From Macrococcoides caseolyticum (GTDB lineage Bacteria > Bacillota > Bacilli > Staphylococcales > Staphylococcaceae): a DNA stretch of 64,000 bases. The position numbers and the translations under genes were made by a program. The stretch lies in the NCBI RefSeq assembly GCF_021366795.1, contig NZ_JAHCPS010000010.1, positions 1 to 64,000 on the forward strand, read 5' to 3'. This document shows positions 56,141 to 63,846 of this stretch, one piece after another (the stretch's first letter is position 1; every line of letters begins with the position of its first letter). The notes below the pieces were generated by a model. It made no database searches. It saw only the letters and a program-made list of their open reading frames with translations, and had not been told where the DNA came from.

Positions 56141-56347
56141 GTGAATGAGGTTATCAAAACGTTAAGTTTGGAATCAGCAAGAACTGAATTCGGGTATACT
56201 CAAAACGAAATAGCTGATAAATTGGGTGTTTCAAGGGTTGTTTATAACCAATGGGAAACAGGTAAAAAGTTACCTAAACAAATGGTTATATTTGCTTTAG
56301 CTTATATTTACGGTATTAATTCAGATATTTTAAGATTACCGAAATAA
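56141..56347 (+). CDS. cro: Cro-like HTH repressor
   Basis: A 68-residue single-domain XRE protein (EFGYTQNEIADKLGVSRVVY and WETGKKLPK). Divergent from cI across a 168-bp control region, as expected for Cro. AAAGGGGTG places the start at GTG 56141; the upstream ATG 56123 lies before that site. Confidence 0.85.
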   Translation: MNEVIKTLSLESARTEFGYTQNEIADKLGVSRVVYNQWETGKKLPKQMVIFALAYIYGINSDILRLPK

Positions 56348-56364
56348 ATTTTTTTGTACAATAC

Positions 56365-56380
56365 TTTACTTTTAGTGTAG
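56365..56380. promoter_or_regulatory. Third operator-like site, after cro
   Basis: TTTACTTTTAGTGTAG matches the site in PR at 15 of 16 positions. It lies between cro and the next gene, which suggests a second repressor-controlled point. Confidence 0.6.
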
Positions 56381-56401
56381 TTTCGATGAGGTGGTGATTA
56401 G

Positions 56402-56608
56402 ATGTTTATCGGATTTGCAGATGCCAAACACAAATTCCCAGAAGTCAGCGGTATATCATTCGCTGACTTGAGGGATGAGGTTTACAAAGACGAAGGTTTT
56501 CAACAGTTTATATACCGATTTGGTCGAGGAAGAAAACGATACATTAAAGTGCAACCAGCAATCGAATATATCGAGAAAAATATATTAAAAAAGGAGACAG
56601 ATCTATGA
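56402..56608 (+). CDS. Phage protein, possible small DNA-binding protein
   Basis: A 68-residue basic protein with a pattern ISFADLRDEVYKDEGFQQF followed by GRGRKRYIKVQPAIEYIEKN, suggestive of a winged-helix excisionase-like fold. Family not assigned. GAGGTGG ribosome site upstream. Overlaps the next gene by 4 bp. Confidence 0.65.
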   Translation: MFIGFADAKHKFPEVSGISFADLRDEVYKDEGFQQFIYRFGRGRKRYIKVQPAIEYIEKNILKKETDL

Positions 56609-56793
56609 AATTTATCTTGATGATTATTTGGTTTCTAATGCCAATAATATCTCTAGCGTTTTCAATGGTTATTGCAGTTGGTTTTAATCTGAATGATGGG
56701 TGTTCAACACTATTATCTATATTAACTTGTTGTATAGGATGGGGAATTCTATATTATTTCAAAAAATACTTTCAGGAGAGAGGCATATGCTAA
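56605..56793 (+). CDS. Small phage membrane protein
   Basis: A 62-residue protein made of two hydrophobic helices (FILMIIWFLMPIISLAFSMV and CSTLLSILTCCIGWGILYYF). Start overlaps the previous stop (ATGA). No known family. Confidence 0.65.
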   Translation: MKFILMIIWFLMPIISLAFSMVIAVGFNLNDGCSTLLSILTCCIGWGILYYFKKYFQERGIC

Positions 56794-56975
56794 AAGAAAT
56801 TATAAGGTTGATTAAGTCTAAGAAAAGAATACAAATTGATTCATTCGAGTGGTATGAAGAGTTGGTTTGGAAGGCTGAAATAAAGAAAATTAAGCGTGAT
56901 AGAAGATATATATATGCCGATTCGTACTTTAATGATGACACTGAAAAATACTATATCGAGTATTACATCAAATAA
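56787..56975 (+). CDS. Small charged phage protein
   Basis: A 62-residue protein rich in Lys, Arg and Tyr. AGGAGAGAGG precedes ATG 56787, and the longer frame from 56700 has no such site. Ends before a terminator. Unrecognised. Confidence 0.6.
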   Translation: MLKEIIRLIKSKKRIQIDSFEWYEELVWKAEIKKIKRDRRYIYADSYFNDDTEKYYIEYYIK

Positions 56976-57005
56976 AAAACGCACTATCTGCAAATAGTGC
57001 GTTTT
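56976..57005 (+). terminator. Terminator before the antirepressor gene
   Basis: AAAACGCACTAT pairs exactly with ATAGTGCGTTTT around CTGCAA. A second hairpin follows at 57006-57050. Confidence 0.8.
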
Positions 57006-57050
57006 ACGGAAGTATTAATAAAATTCACAACTTTATTATAACACTTCCGT
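57006..57050. repeat. 45-bp interrupted inverted repeat
   Basis: ACGGAAGT (57006-57013) pairs with ACTTCCGT (57043-57050), and TAATAAA (57016-57022) with TTTATTA (57032-57038). It lies between a terminator and the antirepressor start, so an operator or leader structure is possible. Confidence 0.65.
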
Positions 57051-57089
57051 TCAAAATTTTAAATATATGAAAAAGTCGGAGGTTAATGA

Positions 57090-57818
57090 ATGAATAATTT
57101 AATAAAAATTGAGAAGAATAAAGATTTAGGTTTAGTCGTTTCAAGTAGAACAGTTGCAGAAGAATTAAATAGACAACATCAACATGTAAAAAGAGATTTA
57201 GACAAGATTTTAATGAGTCCAGATGTGGACGTATTAATTTTCAAATCTGAATACAAAGATAGTAGAGGGAGAACCCAAGAAGAATACTTATTAACTAAAG
57301 ATGGTTTCACTCTCTACATGTTTAACATTCAAGGTCACAACGATTTCAAGATGGCTTACATTAATCGCTTTAACGAAATGGAACAAGCCATAAAAGAAAA
57401 TAATATTCAATTACCATCAGATCCAATGGAAGTCCTGGAACTCATGTTTAATGCTAATAAGCAGACTAACGAGAAAGTAAACAAGATTGAAGCGGAAGTT
57501 ATTGATTTGAAAGAGAATCAGAAGCTCGATGCTGGTGAATATAATTTAATCGGAAAACGCGTAACACATAAAGTTCTTGAAACAATTAAGAATTACAACT
57601 TAGTAAACAACAGAAAAGTAAAGAAAGAACTTTATCGAGAATTAAATAATTCAATTAATCGAATTACAAACATCAGAACAAGAACACAATTGAAACAAAA
57701 ACATTTTGATGTTGTGCTGGACTTTATTAATTCATGGACTCCATCAAATGCAACATTGTATTTAGTTAGACAAATGGATTTGGACGAAATGGATGGTGAT
57801 CAATATGCCAATAGTTAA
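57090..57818 (+). CDS. Rha-family antirepressor with ORF6C domain
   Basis: A 242-residue protein. The Rha domain (residues about 12-98) holds VSSRTVAEELNRQHQHVKRD and YLLTKDGFTLYMF. The ORF6C domain is at about 130-235. Such proteins counter phage repressors or act as phage regulators. Own ribosome site GGAGG. Overlaps the next gene by 14 bp. Confidence 0.88.
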   Translation: MNNLIKIEKNKDLGLVVSSRTVAEELNRQHQHVKRDLDKILMSPDVDVLIFKSEYKDSRGRTQEEYLLTKDGFTLYMFNIQGHNDFKMAYINRFNEMEQAIKENNIQLPSDPMEVLELMFNANKQTNEKVNKIEAEVIDLKENQKLDAGEYNLIGKRVTHKVLETIKNYNLVNNRKVKKELYRELNNSINRITNIRTRTQLKQKHFDVVLDFINSWTPSNATLYLVRQMDLDEMDGDQYANS

Positions 57819-58077
57819 AAGTACTGATTTACAACTAATTGAAAAGCATGGTTTCAAAGAAAATCATGCTTTCAATATGCAATGGTATAAGGTTAAAGGC
57901 CATTACTATACATTTATTTGGATGAACAAGGATGATTGGGAAGTTTGTATTTCTGACTTTGGAAATGTTCGTACAGGACTTGTTACGAATGTTTATGGCA
58001 ACAGATTTAAAACACTGGAAGATTTAATTAATGATATTAGTACGGAAAATAGAAAGAGATTATGGAGTGAAGAATAA
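57805..58077 (+). CDS. Phage protein of unknown function
   Basis: A 90-residue protein, aromatic-rich (YKVKGHYYTFIWMNKDDWEV). The start overlaps the antirepressor; GGATGGTGATC precedes ATG 57805. The last base of its stop codon is the first of the replication gene. Unrecognised. Confidence 0.65.
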   Translation: MPIVKSTDLQLIEKHGFKENHAFNMQWYKVKGHYYTFIWMNKDDWEVCISDFGNVRTGLVTNVYGNRFKTLEDLINDISTENRKRLWSEE

Positions 58078-59042
58078 TGTCTAAATTACTTATGGATGAA
58101 CATCCTATACAGGTTATGCCGACACTGGCAACACATATTGGCTTAAACGAAGCAATTATATTACAGCAAATGCATTATTGGTTATCAAAAAGTACACATA
58201 ATTATGACAACAGATTTTGGATCTATAACACAATTAAAGGTTGGTCAAAACAGTTTCCGTTTTGGAGTGAATCGACAATCAAAAGAGCAATAAATAATTT
58301 GATTAAAAAAGGTCTTATTGTTGTAGGAAACTACAATAAAGCAAAGTTCGATAAAACATTATGGTATTCGATTGACTATGAGAAATTAGATGAATTAGAA
58401 CGAGTGAACTATCGATTAGGTCAAAATGACCTAACGAGTGGGTCAGATTGCACTAATGGGAAAGGTCAAAATGACCTAACGAGTGAGTCAGATTGCACCA
58501 ATGGGAAAGGTCAAAATGACCAAACCAATACCATAGACTACACAGAGACTACTACAGAGAATATACAAGAGACTACACCACCAGAAAATGTGGTGGCGGT
58601 GGAAGATGAACAATTTGCAAAATTGTATAACTTCTACACTCAAAACATAAATCAGATTGTTAATAATTCAACTGTTACTTTTATGTCAGATGATTTAAAA
58701 GAATTTGGATATGATCTAGTGATGTATGCCATGGAAATTGCAGCACTTAATAATATCACTCGATACGGCTATATCAGCAGTATATTAAAACGTTGTAGAG
58801 CAGAGAATATTACTACTCGTGAACAAGCAGAAATGAAGGCACAAGAAAAAGCAAGAAAAACAGGAAACTATAAAAGCCAAGTAAATAAAGAATTGACTCC
58901 TAAATGGATATCAGAACAAGAAACTATAGATAAATCTGAATCAGTACAAGGTGCTATATCTGATGAAGAGCTTGAAGAAGAAAGAAAAAAAGTACAAGAC
59001 TTGTTGAAAAATCTTTGGGAGGATGACGCAAAACATGCTTAA
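58077..59042 (+). CDS. Phage replication-initiation protein with DnaD-like domain
   Basis: A 321-residue protein. An N-terminal winged-helix region (residues about 10-100; [34 protein letters not shown]) and a C-terminal DnaD/DnaB2-type domain ([29 protein letters not shown]) are present. Between them residues 115-148 are a tandem repeat ([15 protein letters not shown]) encoded by three 45-bp DNA repeats that look like origin iterons. It probably opens the phage origin and loads the helicase. Confidence 0.85.
   Translation: MSKLLMDEHPIQVMPTLATHIGLNEAIILQQMHYWLSKSTHNYDNRFWIYNTIKGWSKQFPFWSESTIKRAINNLIKKGLIVVGNYNKAKFDKTLWYSIDYEKLDELERVNYRLGQNDLTSGSDCTNGKGQNDLTSESDCTNGKGQNDQTNTIDYTETTTENIQETTPPENVVAVEDEQFAKLYNFYTQNINQIVNNSTVTFMSDDLKEFGYDLVMYAMEIAALNNITRYGYISSILKRCRAENITTREQAEMKAQEKARKTGNYKSQVNKELTPKWISEQETIDKSESVQGAISDEELEEERKKVQDLLKNLWEDDAKHA
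58419..58521. repeat. Iteron-like direct repeats inside the replication gene
   Basis: The palindrome GGTCAAAATGACC occurs at 58419-58431, 58464-58476 and 58509-58521, spaced exactly 45 bp. The segments between are near-identical and include TCAGATTGCAC. Phage origins are often inside the initiator gene, so this is a candidate ori. Confidence 0.8.
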
Positions 59043-59523
59043 TAGAGTTGTATTGGCTGGAAGACTAACAAAGGATCCTGAATATCGAGTAACGCCATCT
59101 GGTGTAGCAGTAACAACATTCACATTAGCAATCAATAGAACATTCACGAATGCACAAGGTGAAAGACAAGCTGATTTTATTAATTGTGTGACATTCAAGA
59201 AACAAGCTGAAAACGTCAATAACTTTTTAAGTAAAGGTTCTCTTGCTGGTGTCGATGGCAGATTACAGTCACGTAGCTATGACAATCAAGAAGGTAGAAG
59301 AATATTCGTTACTGAAGTGGTTTGCGACTCAGTACAATTCCTAGAACCAAAAGGAGCAAGAAATGATTGTAGTCAGTATAAAGAATATACACAAGCACAA
59401 TCAACGTCACCTAACGACTATCAAGCAAAGCATGACAAGGCACAACTAAGCACACCAAATACAAATCCATTCGCAAATGCTGATGGACCTATAGATATTA
59501 GCGATGACGATTTACCATTTTAA
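59035..59523 (+). CDS. ssb: Phage single-stranded DNA-binding protein
   Basis: A 162-residue SSB. OB fold over residues 1-105 ([32 protein letters not shown]), a low-complexity linker, and the acidic tip DISDDDLPF that binds partner proteins. GGGAGG lies upstream; ATG 59035 overlaps the replication gene by 8 bp. Confidence 0.94.
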   Translation: MLNRVVLAGRLTKDPEYRVTPSGVAVTTFTLAINRTFTNAQGERQADFINCVTFKKQAENVNNFLSKGSLAGVDGRLQSRSYDNQEGRRIFVTEVVCDSVQFLEPKGARNDCSQYKEYTQAQSTSPNDYQAKHDKAQLSTPNTNPFANADGPIDISDDDLPF

Positions 59524-59534
59524 GAGGTGAAATA

Positions 59535-59822
59535 ATGGAATTTGAAATTGTTCCTGGTCAAATATATGGAACGCTTGATGACACTTTAATTTTCGTTATT
59601 GTGGATGTCAATGAACACTACGTTTCATGGAAGACAAGATTTCCAGAAGGTATAAAAAGACTAACTAAAGTAAATAAGCAGTTTTTTATTGAAATGTATG
59701 ACCAAGAAAAATATTGGTTATCTTATCCACAAGAAACTTGGTATGAGTATGAATGGCCAAGACAGAAAAAACGAGCGCCTGAATGTGTTAAAGAATATTT
59801 TAGAAAACGAGGTATCAACTAA
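59535..59822 (+). CDS. Phage protein of unknown function
   Basis: A 95-residue protein rich in aromatic and charged residues, with a basic C terminus (KKRAPECVKEYFRKRG). GAGGTG site before the ATG. Stop overlaps the next start. Not recognised. Confidence 0.65.
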   Translation: MEFEIVPGQIYGTLDDTLIFVIVDVNEHYVSWKTRFPEGIKRLTKVNKQFFIEMYDQEKYWLSYPQETWYEYEWPRQKKRAPECVKEYFRKRGIN

Positions 59823-60055
59823 TGTATTTAAAACCAGGTGTTTTATACGACAAAGAAGGTATAAAACGATGCGAGTTAGTAAAGATAAGAGAAAATATGT
59901 ATCAGATCATCAAGATATCGAATGGCAGAAATATTTGGTCATGTGGACTAACAGAACATGAAACAAAACGATTTAAAAGAATGAATAAACTGTTTTATAC
60001 AGACGAACTAGAAAGGATGATGAAAAATGACGAGAAGACTTGGATTCCTTTTTAA
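59822..60055 (+). CDS. Small phage protein, tandem paralogue 1
   Basis: A 77-residue protein. Shares with the next gene the pattern L-[YF]-[DN]-x-EGIK-x-C, YQI[IV]KIS, CG[LM][TS]E and FK+-x-N-x-L[YF]-x-x-EL. The two look like a tandem duplication. Function unknown. Confidence 0.65.
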   Translation: MYLKPGVLYDKEGIKRCELVKIRENMYQIIKISNGRNIWSCGLTEHETKRFKRMNKLFYTDELERMMKNDEKTWIPF

Positions 60056-60260
60056 TCGGGAAGGTATTAAGCAATGTAACGTTCTTCCGTTAAAAGATAC
60101 ACTTTATCAGATTGTAAAAATTTCAGATAACCCAGCAATAAGAACATGTGGAATGAGTGAATCGCAGTTCAGACAATTCAAGAAAGAGAATAACTTATAT
60201 TTCAGCTATGAATTAAAGCAACCTGATTTATTCGACATTATGGCAGAGGAGAGAATATAA
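60027..60260 (+). CDS. Small phage protein, tandem paralogue 2
   Basis: A 77-residue protein similar along its length to the previous gene, which it overlaps by 29 bp. GGATG(A) lies before the ATG. The C terminus differs (KQPDLFDIMAEER). Function unknown. Confidence 0.65.
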   Translation: MTRRLGFLFNREGIKQCNVLPLKDTLYQIVKISDNPAIRTCGMSESQFRQFKKENNLYFSYELKQPDLFDIMAEERI

Positions 60261-60261
60261 A

Positions 60262-60657
60262 ATGGCAAAAATAGATTTATCAAAGTTAGCAGATGGAGCA
60301 GTACAAGAAAGATTTGAAGATGCGTTTAATAAAGCATTAGAAAATATTCACGACTTAAATACAGATCCAAAGAAGACAAGAAAAGTAACATTAGAAGTTA
60401 AGATTTCATCAGATGAAAATAGAGAATTACTGTTTATGGATGTTTCAGCAAAGACATCACTGCAATCAAGAACGCCAATTGGAGTAACGATGATGACAGG
60501 TGTAGACAGTAAAGGTAATCCAGAAGCCACTGAATTAAAGTCAGGAGCAAAGGACCAAACATATTTTGATGATAATGGAACAGTTAGACAGGACGATGGA
60601 AAACCTATTGAAAACAACAAAGTCACTGAAATTACTAAAAAACAATTACTTAAATAA
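60262..60657 (+). CDS. Phage protein of the type often labelled replication terminator protein
   Basis: A 131-residue soluble protein beginning AKIDLSKLADGAVQERFEDA. Similar phage proteins carry this label in databases, but no evidence shows they stop replication. GAGGAGAG site before the ATG. Followed by a 241-residue gene. Confidence 0.6.
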   Translation: MAKIDLSKLADGAVQERFEDAFNKALENIHDLNTDPKKTRKVTLEVKISSDENRELLFMDVSAKTSLQSRTPIGVTMMTGVDSKGNPEATELKSGAKDQTYFDDNGTVRQDDGKPIENNKVTEITKKQLLK

Positions 60658-60674
60658 AAAGGAGAATGGAGATT

Positions 60675-61397
60675 ATGTTAAAAGAAGCATTTGAGTGGAT
60701 TAAATCAGAAACATCAGAGGTTAAGGAACTTGTTATTAACGGTGAACGATATACGAATAAACAACTCTATAAAGTTAAGAATCCTAAAGTAGATACAATA
60801 AAAATCGCAACATTAACAGGATTAGTAGATTACATCAAAAGCAATTTTGATAATTACAAGAAGTTCATGATCGTGGTAAAAAACTATAACGAAATCGAGT
60901 TAGTTACAAAACTTAATGTGAACCAGGAACGTGAAGAAGTTATTAGAGTAACTGCAGAACTACCGAAAATCACTTTTAACGACTTCATGGATACAGAAGA
61001 ATTTATTATTCAATTGCAATCCGTTTACCTGGAATCAGAAACTAGAAGTAAATTATTAAAGCTTGTCGGAAATCTAAAAACAGAAGCTATTAAAACGCAA
61101 AGTGATGATGGTATCTCTCAACTTGTACAAGTTAAGCAGGGTGTAGCAACCGTTGGTGAAGAAGTGGTGCCAAATCCAGTAACGCTTAAACCGTTTAGAA
61201 CATTTACAGATGTTGTTCAACCTGAATCAGAATTTGTATTTAGATTAAAGCAAAATAGCAACGGTTCAGTATATGCTGCATTATTTGAAGCGGATGGTGG
61301 TGTATGGAAGAACTTAGCGAGAGCGACAATTAAACAGTACTTTGAAGATAACTTAAGTGAAGAAATAGAAAGTGGAAATATCGTTGTTATTGGATAA
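60675..61397 (+). CDS. Phage protein of unknown function, 240 residues
   Basis: A soluble protein. The C-terminal half (PVTLKPFRTFTDVVQPES to FRLKQN) suggests a compact beta-rich domain. AAGGAGA fits ATG 60675; the ATG at 60666 is too close. Seen beside the previous gene type in some phages, by memory only. Confidence 0.65.
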   Translation: MLKEAFEWIKSETSEVKELVINGERYTNKQLYKVKNPKVDTIKIATLTGLVDYIKSNFDNYKKFMIVVKNYNEIELVTKLNVNQEREEVIRVTAELPKITFNDFMDTEEFIIQLQSVYLESETRSKLLKLVGNLKTEAIKTQSDDGISQLVQVKQGVATVGEEVVPNPVTLKPFRTFTDVVQPESEFVFRLKQNSNGSVYAALFEADGGVWKNLARATIKQYFEDNLSEEIESGNIVVIG

Positions 61398-61423
61398 CAA
61401 CGATATTCCTTAAGAGGTGCTAT

Positions 61424-61666
61424 ATGAGCAAATATGCAGATGCAATAATCACTCAATTTACTCGACTAATTAAAAGTAAAGTCGTTCTTGAAGATAACTA
61501 TACTAAAGAATTGAGATGCGTAATAAAAGATATTAACGGTAGAGAATCAAAAAAGATATTTAGAGGAACTACATGGAATGAAGTAGCATTTGAAGTTAAT
61601 AGCTTTATGAATACAAATGCATTTAAAGAGGTTTATGTATGGACGATTCAACCACTTTATAGATGA
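61424..61666 (+). CDS. Small phage protein
   Basis: An 80-residue protein with AGAGGTG before the ATG and an ATGA-like junction downstream. Not recognised. Confidence 0.6.
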   Translation: MSKYADAIITQFTRLIKSKVVLEDNYTKELRCVIKDINGRESKKIFRGTTWNEVAFEVNSFMNTNAFKEVYVWTIQPLYR

Positions 61667-61677
61667 GGAGAGCAAAG

Positions 61678-61869
61678 ATGGATGATTTATATAACGCAAT
61701 GAAAGTTACACCCGTTTTTGATTTTAATGATCACTTAACTTATACAGTGACATCTAGAATTTTAGCAAAGAAATTAGTTAGAAAACATAATAAGAGTGTT
61801 AAAAATGTTAAGTCAAAATTATATATCGGTCCTGACGTATGGACTGTAGGAGGAAAAGAATATGAATGA
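61678..61869 (+). CDS. Small basic phage protein
   Basis: A 63-residue protein with a lysine-rich centre (KKLVRKHNKSVKNVKSK). GAGGAG before ATG 61678. Overlaps the MazG-like gene by 8 bp. Not recognised. Confidence 0.6.
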   Translation: MDDLYNAMKVTPVFDFNDHLTYTVTSRILAKKLVRKHNKSVKNVKSKLYIGPDVWTVGGKEYE

Positions 61870-62161
61870 ATTAATAAAGAATGTAGAAAATTGGGCGAAA
61901 GATAAAGATTTACATAATGCTAATCCAGATAGACAAGCACTAAAGTTCTATGAAGAAGCTGGTGAAGTTGCTGCAGCTATGTCACGCGGAGACAAAGAAG
62001 CTCTAATGGATGGAATCGGAGATACAGTAGTTACATTAATTATCTTAGCAATGCAGCATGACATGACATTAGAAGAGTGTTTAGCATATGCATATAACGA
62101 AATTAGAGATAGAAAAGGAGAAACGATTAATGGAACATTCATCAAAGCAGAAGACTTGTAA
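61862..62161 (+). CDS. MazG-like nucleotide pyrophosphohydrolase
   Basis: A 99-residue all-alpha NTP-PPase. Metal-binding EEAGE (residues about 31-35) and the DGIGDTVV motif (about 59-66) fit the MazG-like family. It may hydrolyse modified or alarmone nucleotides during infection. GGAGG at 61849-61853 precedes the ATG. Confidence 0.8.
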   Translation: MNELIKNVENWAKDKDLHNANPDRQALKFYEEAGEVAAAMSRGDKEALMDGIGDTVVTLIILAMQHDMTLEECLAYAYNEIRDRKGETINGTFIKAEDL

Positions 62162-62204
62162 AAAAGATGTACTAGATAGAATTAGAGAACTATTAAATAA
62201 ATGA
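62130..62204 (+). CDS. Possible 24-residue phage peptide
   Basis: MEHSSKQKTCKKDVLDRIRE and four more residues. AAAAGGAG lies 10 bp before the ATG; the frame overlaps the MazG-like gene end. Amphipathic C terminus. Too short to be sure. Confidence 0.35.
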   Translation: MEHSSKQKTCKKDVLDRIRELLNK

Positions 62205-62258
62205 TGTGGATGAAGCGGTTACCCGCTTCTTATCATTATCAAGTAATAGAGGTGTCTG

Positions 62259-62411
62259 ATGTTTAAAAAAGGCAGATATATTAAATGCAAAACAACAGGT
62301 AACTTATATTTGATCACAGGGTGCAGCAAGTCTCATGTTTACTTTAAAGGTTGGGGTATATCAGGCGGGATTCCTAAGACGGCATTTAGTGATGATTTTA
62401 CAATCGTATAG
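62259..62411 (+). CDS. Small phage protein, 50 residues
   Basis: Starts MFKKGRYIKCKTTGNLYLIT, with AGAGGTG ahead. Beta-rich, SH3-like pattern (YLITGCSKSHVYFKG). Not recognised. Confidence 0.6.
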   Translation: MFKKGRYIKCKTTGNLYLITGCSKSHVYFKGWGISGGIPKTAFSDDFTIV

Positions 62412-62421
62412 TGGGTGCAAG

Positions 62422-62664
62422 ATGATTAAATTCTTAGAATATAGAAAGTGGATTCGATTATTTAATAAATACAGATTTAGCAATTGGGAGACGAGCGGCA
62501 ATAACAGCATCATTTTTACAGTAGAAGATGACGCCTATATCGTACTTGATGTTAATAATGGTGAAGTATATGTTGAGCAGTTTAATACAATCGACGATCT
62601 TGAGCAGTTTTATGAAACGAAGGTCAATTATGTTCCAGAATTGCAGATAACATTATTTGATTGA
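62422..62664 (+). CDS. Small phage protein, 80 residues
   Basis: Acidic and aromatic-rich, starting MIKFLEYRKWIRLFNKY. ATG 62422 chosen because the longer frame from 62335 overlaps the previous gene and lacks a site; GTGGGTG is a weak site here. Not recognised. Confidence 0.55.
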   Translation: MIKFLEYRKWIRLFNKYRFSNWETSGNNSIIFTVEDDAYIVLDVNNGEVYVEQFNTIDDLEQFYETKVNYVPELQITLFD

Positions 62665-62677
62665 AAGGAGAGAGTTT

Positions 62678-62908
62678 GTGGATTGGAAAATATTTATCCT
62701 ACTTATACTGTTAACCACCAATGTATTCTTACTTATTTACGGATACAGAGTATATAGAATGTATTTTAAAGAAAAAGTGTACAGAATGACATTGGAAAAT
62801 ATAATCGGACATTACAAATATATAAACCTAAGTGAAGTAGAAAGTAATGTTGTAGAGTTAGCAATAAGTAAAGCGTTTGAACAGCTCAAAAAGGAGGAGA
62901 AAGTGTGA
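62678..62908 (+). CDS. Small single-helix phage membrane protein
   Basis: A 76-residue protein with an N-terminal membrane helix (IFILLILLTTNVFLLIYGY) and a charged cytosolic tail. AAAGGAGAGAG places the start at GTG 62678. The stop overlaps the yopX start (GTGTGA). Confidence 0.65.
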   Translation: MDWKIFILLILLTTNVFLLIYGYRVYRMYFKEKVYRMTLENIIGHYKYINLSEVESNVVELAISKAFEQLKKEEKV

Positions 62909-63273
62909 TACCGAAATTTAGAATTTTTGATAAAAAGAAAAAGCGTTTTTTAGACGATTTCGCAATGGAAATTGATAGATATGGTGTTCATGTGCTAGAT
63001 GGATTTAATTATGTAGTTAATGAAGAAGATAGAGTAATCATGCAATCAACAGGTATGTTTGATAAGAATAAAAATGAGATTTATGAAGGGGATGTAGTTA
63101 ATATAACAGGTATTTATGATCACAAAATAATGTGTGAAGTTGTTGAATATTGCAATCGCGGAGCATATTACGATGTTGGAAGTTTCATGTTAGGTAATTT
63201 TGAAACACATCGCATTGAAGTCATCGGCAATATTCACGAGCATCCTGGACTGCTAGAGGAGGATGGCGAGTGA
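62905..63273 (+). CDS. YopX-family phage protein
   Basis: A 122-residue protein with the YopX pattern: FRIFDKKKKRFLDD at the N terminus, QSTGMFDKNKNEIYEGDVV in the centre and EVIGNIHEHPGLL at the C terminus. Widespread in Firmicutes phages; function unknown. GTG start after AAGGAGGAG. Confidence 0.88.
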   Translation: MIPKFRIFDKKKKRFLDDFAMEIDRYGVHVLDGFNYVVNEEDRVIMQSTGMFDKNKNEIYEGDVVNITGIYDHKIMCEVVEYCNRGAYYDVGSFMLGNFETHRIEVIGNIHEHPGLLEEDGE

Positions 63274-63470
63274 ATAACGAAGTAAAAGTTAGATTTAACA
63301 GTGATTGTTATGAAATACATTATTCAGAAATAGAAAGTATTAGTTTAGATCATGTCAATAAACACATCATGTTGTTTCATAAAAATAAAAGTATGAAATT
63401 TATTCCTATGGAAAAAGTTGATTCTGTAGAAATAGGCAGTGACGTTACAATTTTCAATAAATACTACTAA
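63270..63470 (+). CDS. Small phage protein
   Basis: A 66-residue protein, GTG start after AGGAGG, overlapping yopX by 4 bp. Beta-rich pattern. Not recognised. The stretch 63471-63574 shows no gene. Confidence 0.6.
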   Translation: MNNEVKVRFNSDCYEIHYSEIESISLDHVNKHIMLFHKNKSMKFIPMEKVDSVEIGSDVTIFNKYY

Positions 63471-63574
63471 TATTTGTGGTTGTGTAATAAGTTGCTCTAA
63501 AGTTCGAAAGCGTACTAGAAAGCTACTAGAAATCGCAACTATTCGGAAATATCGAAATAAGGAGGAAATGAGAG

Positions 63575-63823
63575 ATGATTGATAAATTCAAAAGCAAAAA
63601 GATAACTGTCTATTTAACTGATTATGATGTTGAGACACTTTTGAATGATGGAGAGGTAACTGTTATTAGTGGAGGCATAGAAGTGAAAATCGGCAAATCA
63701 TTAGTTGCAATGGCTTCAGCGCCACTTATTAATAGACCAATTAAAGCTGTAAATACTGAGCATCATGCAGTTGTGAATAAGAATTATTTTAATCATCTAG
63801 TGAGCGAATCGTTTAATAGATAA
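63575..63823 (+). CDS. Small phage protein
   Basis: An 82-residue soluble protein (ITVYLTDYDVETLLNDGEV) with AAGGAGG before the ATG. Not recognised. Confidence 0.6.
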   Translation: MIDKFKSKKITVYLTDYDVETLLNDGEVTVISGGIEVKIGKSLVAMASAPLINRPIKAVNTEHHAVVNKNYFNHLVSESFNR

Positions 63824-63846
63824 CCTCACGAAAGGAGAGAGGGATT

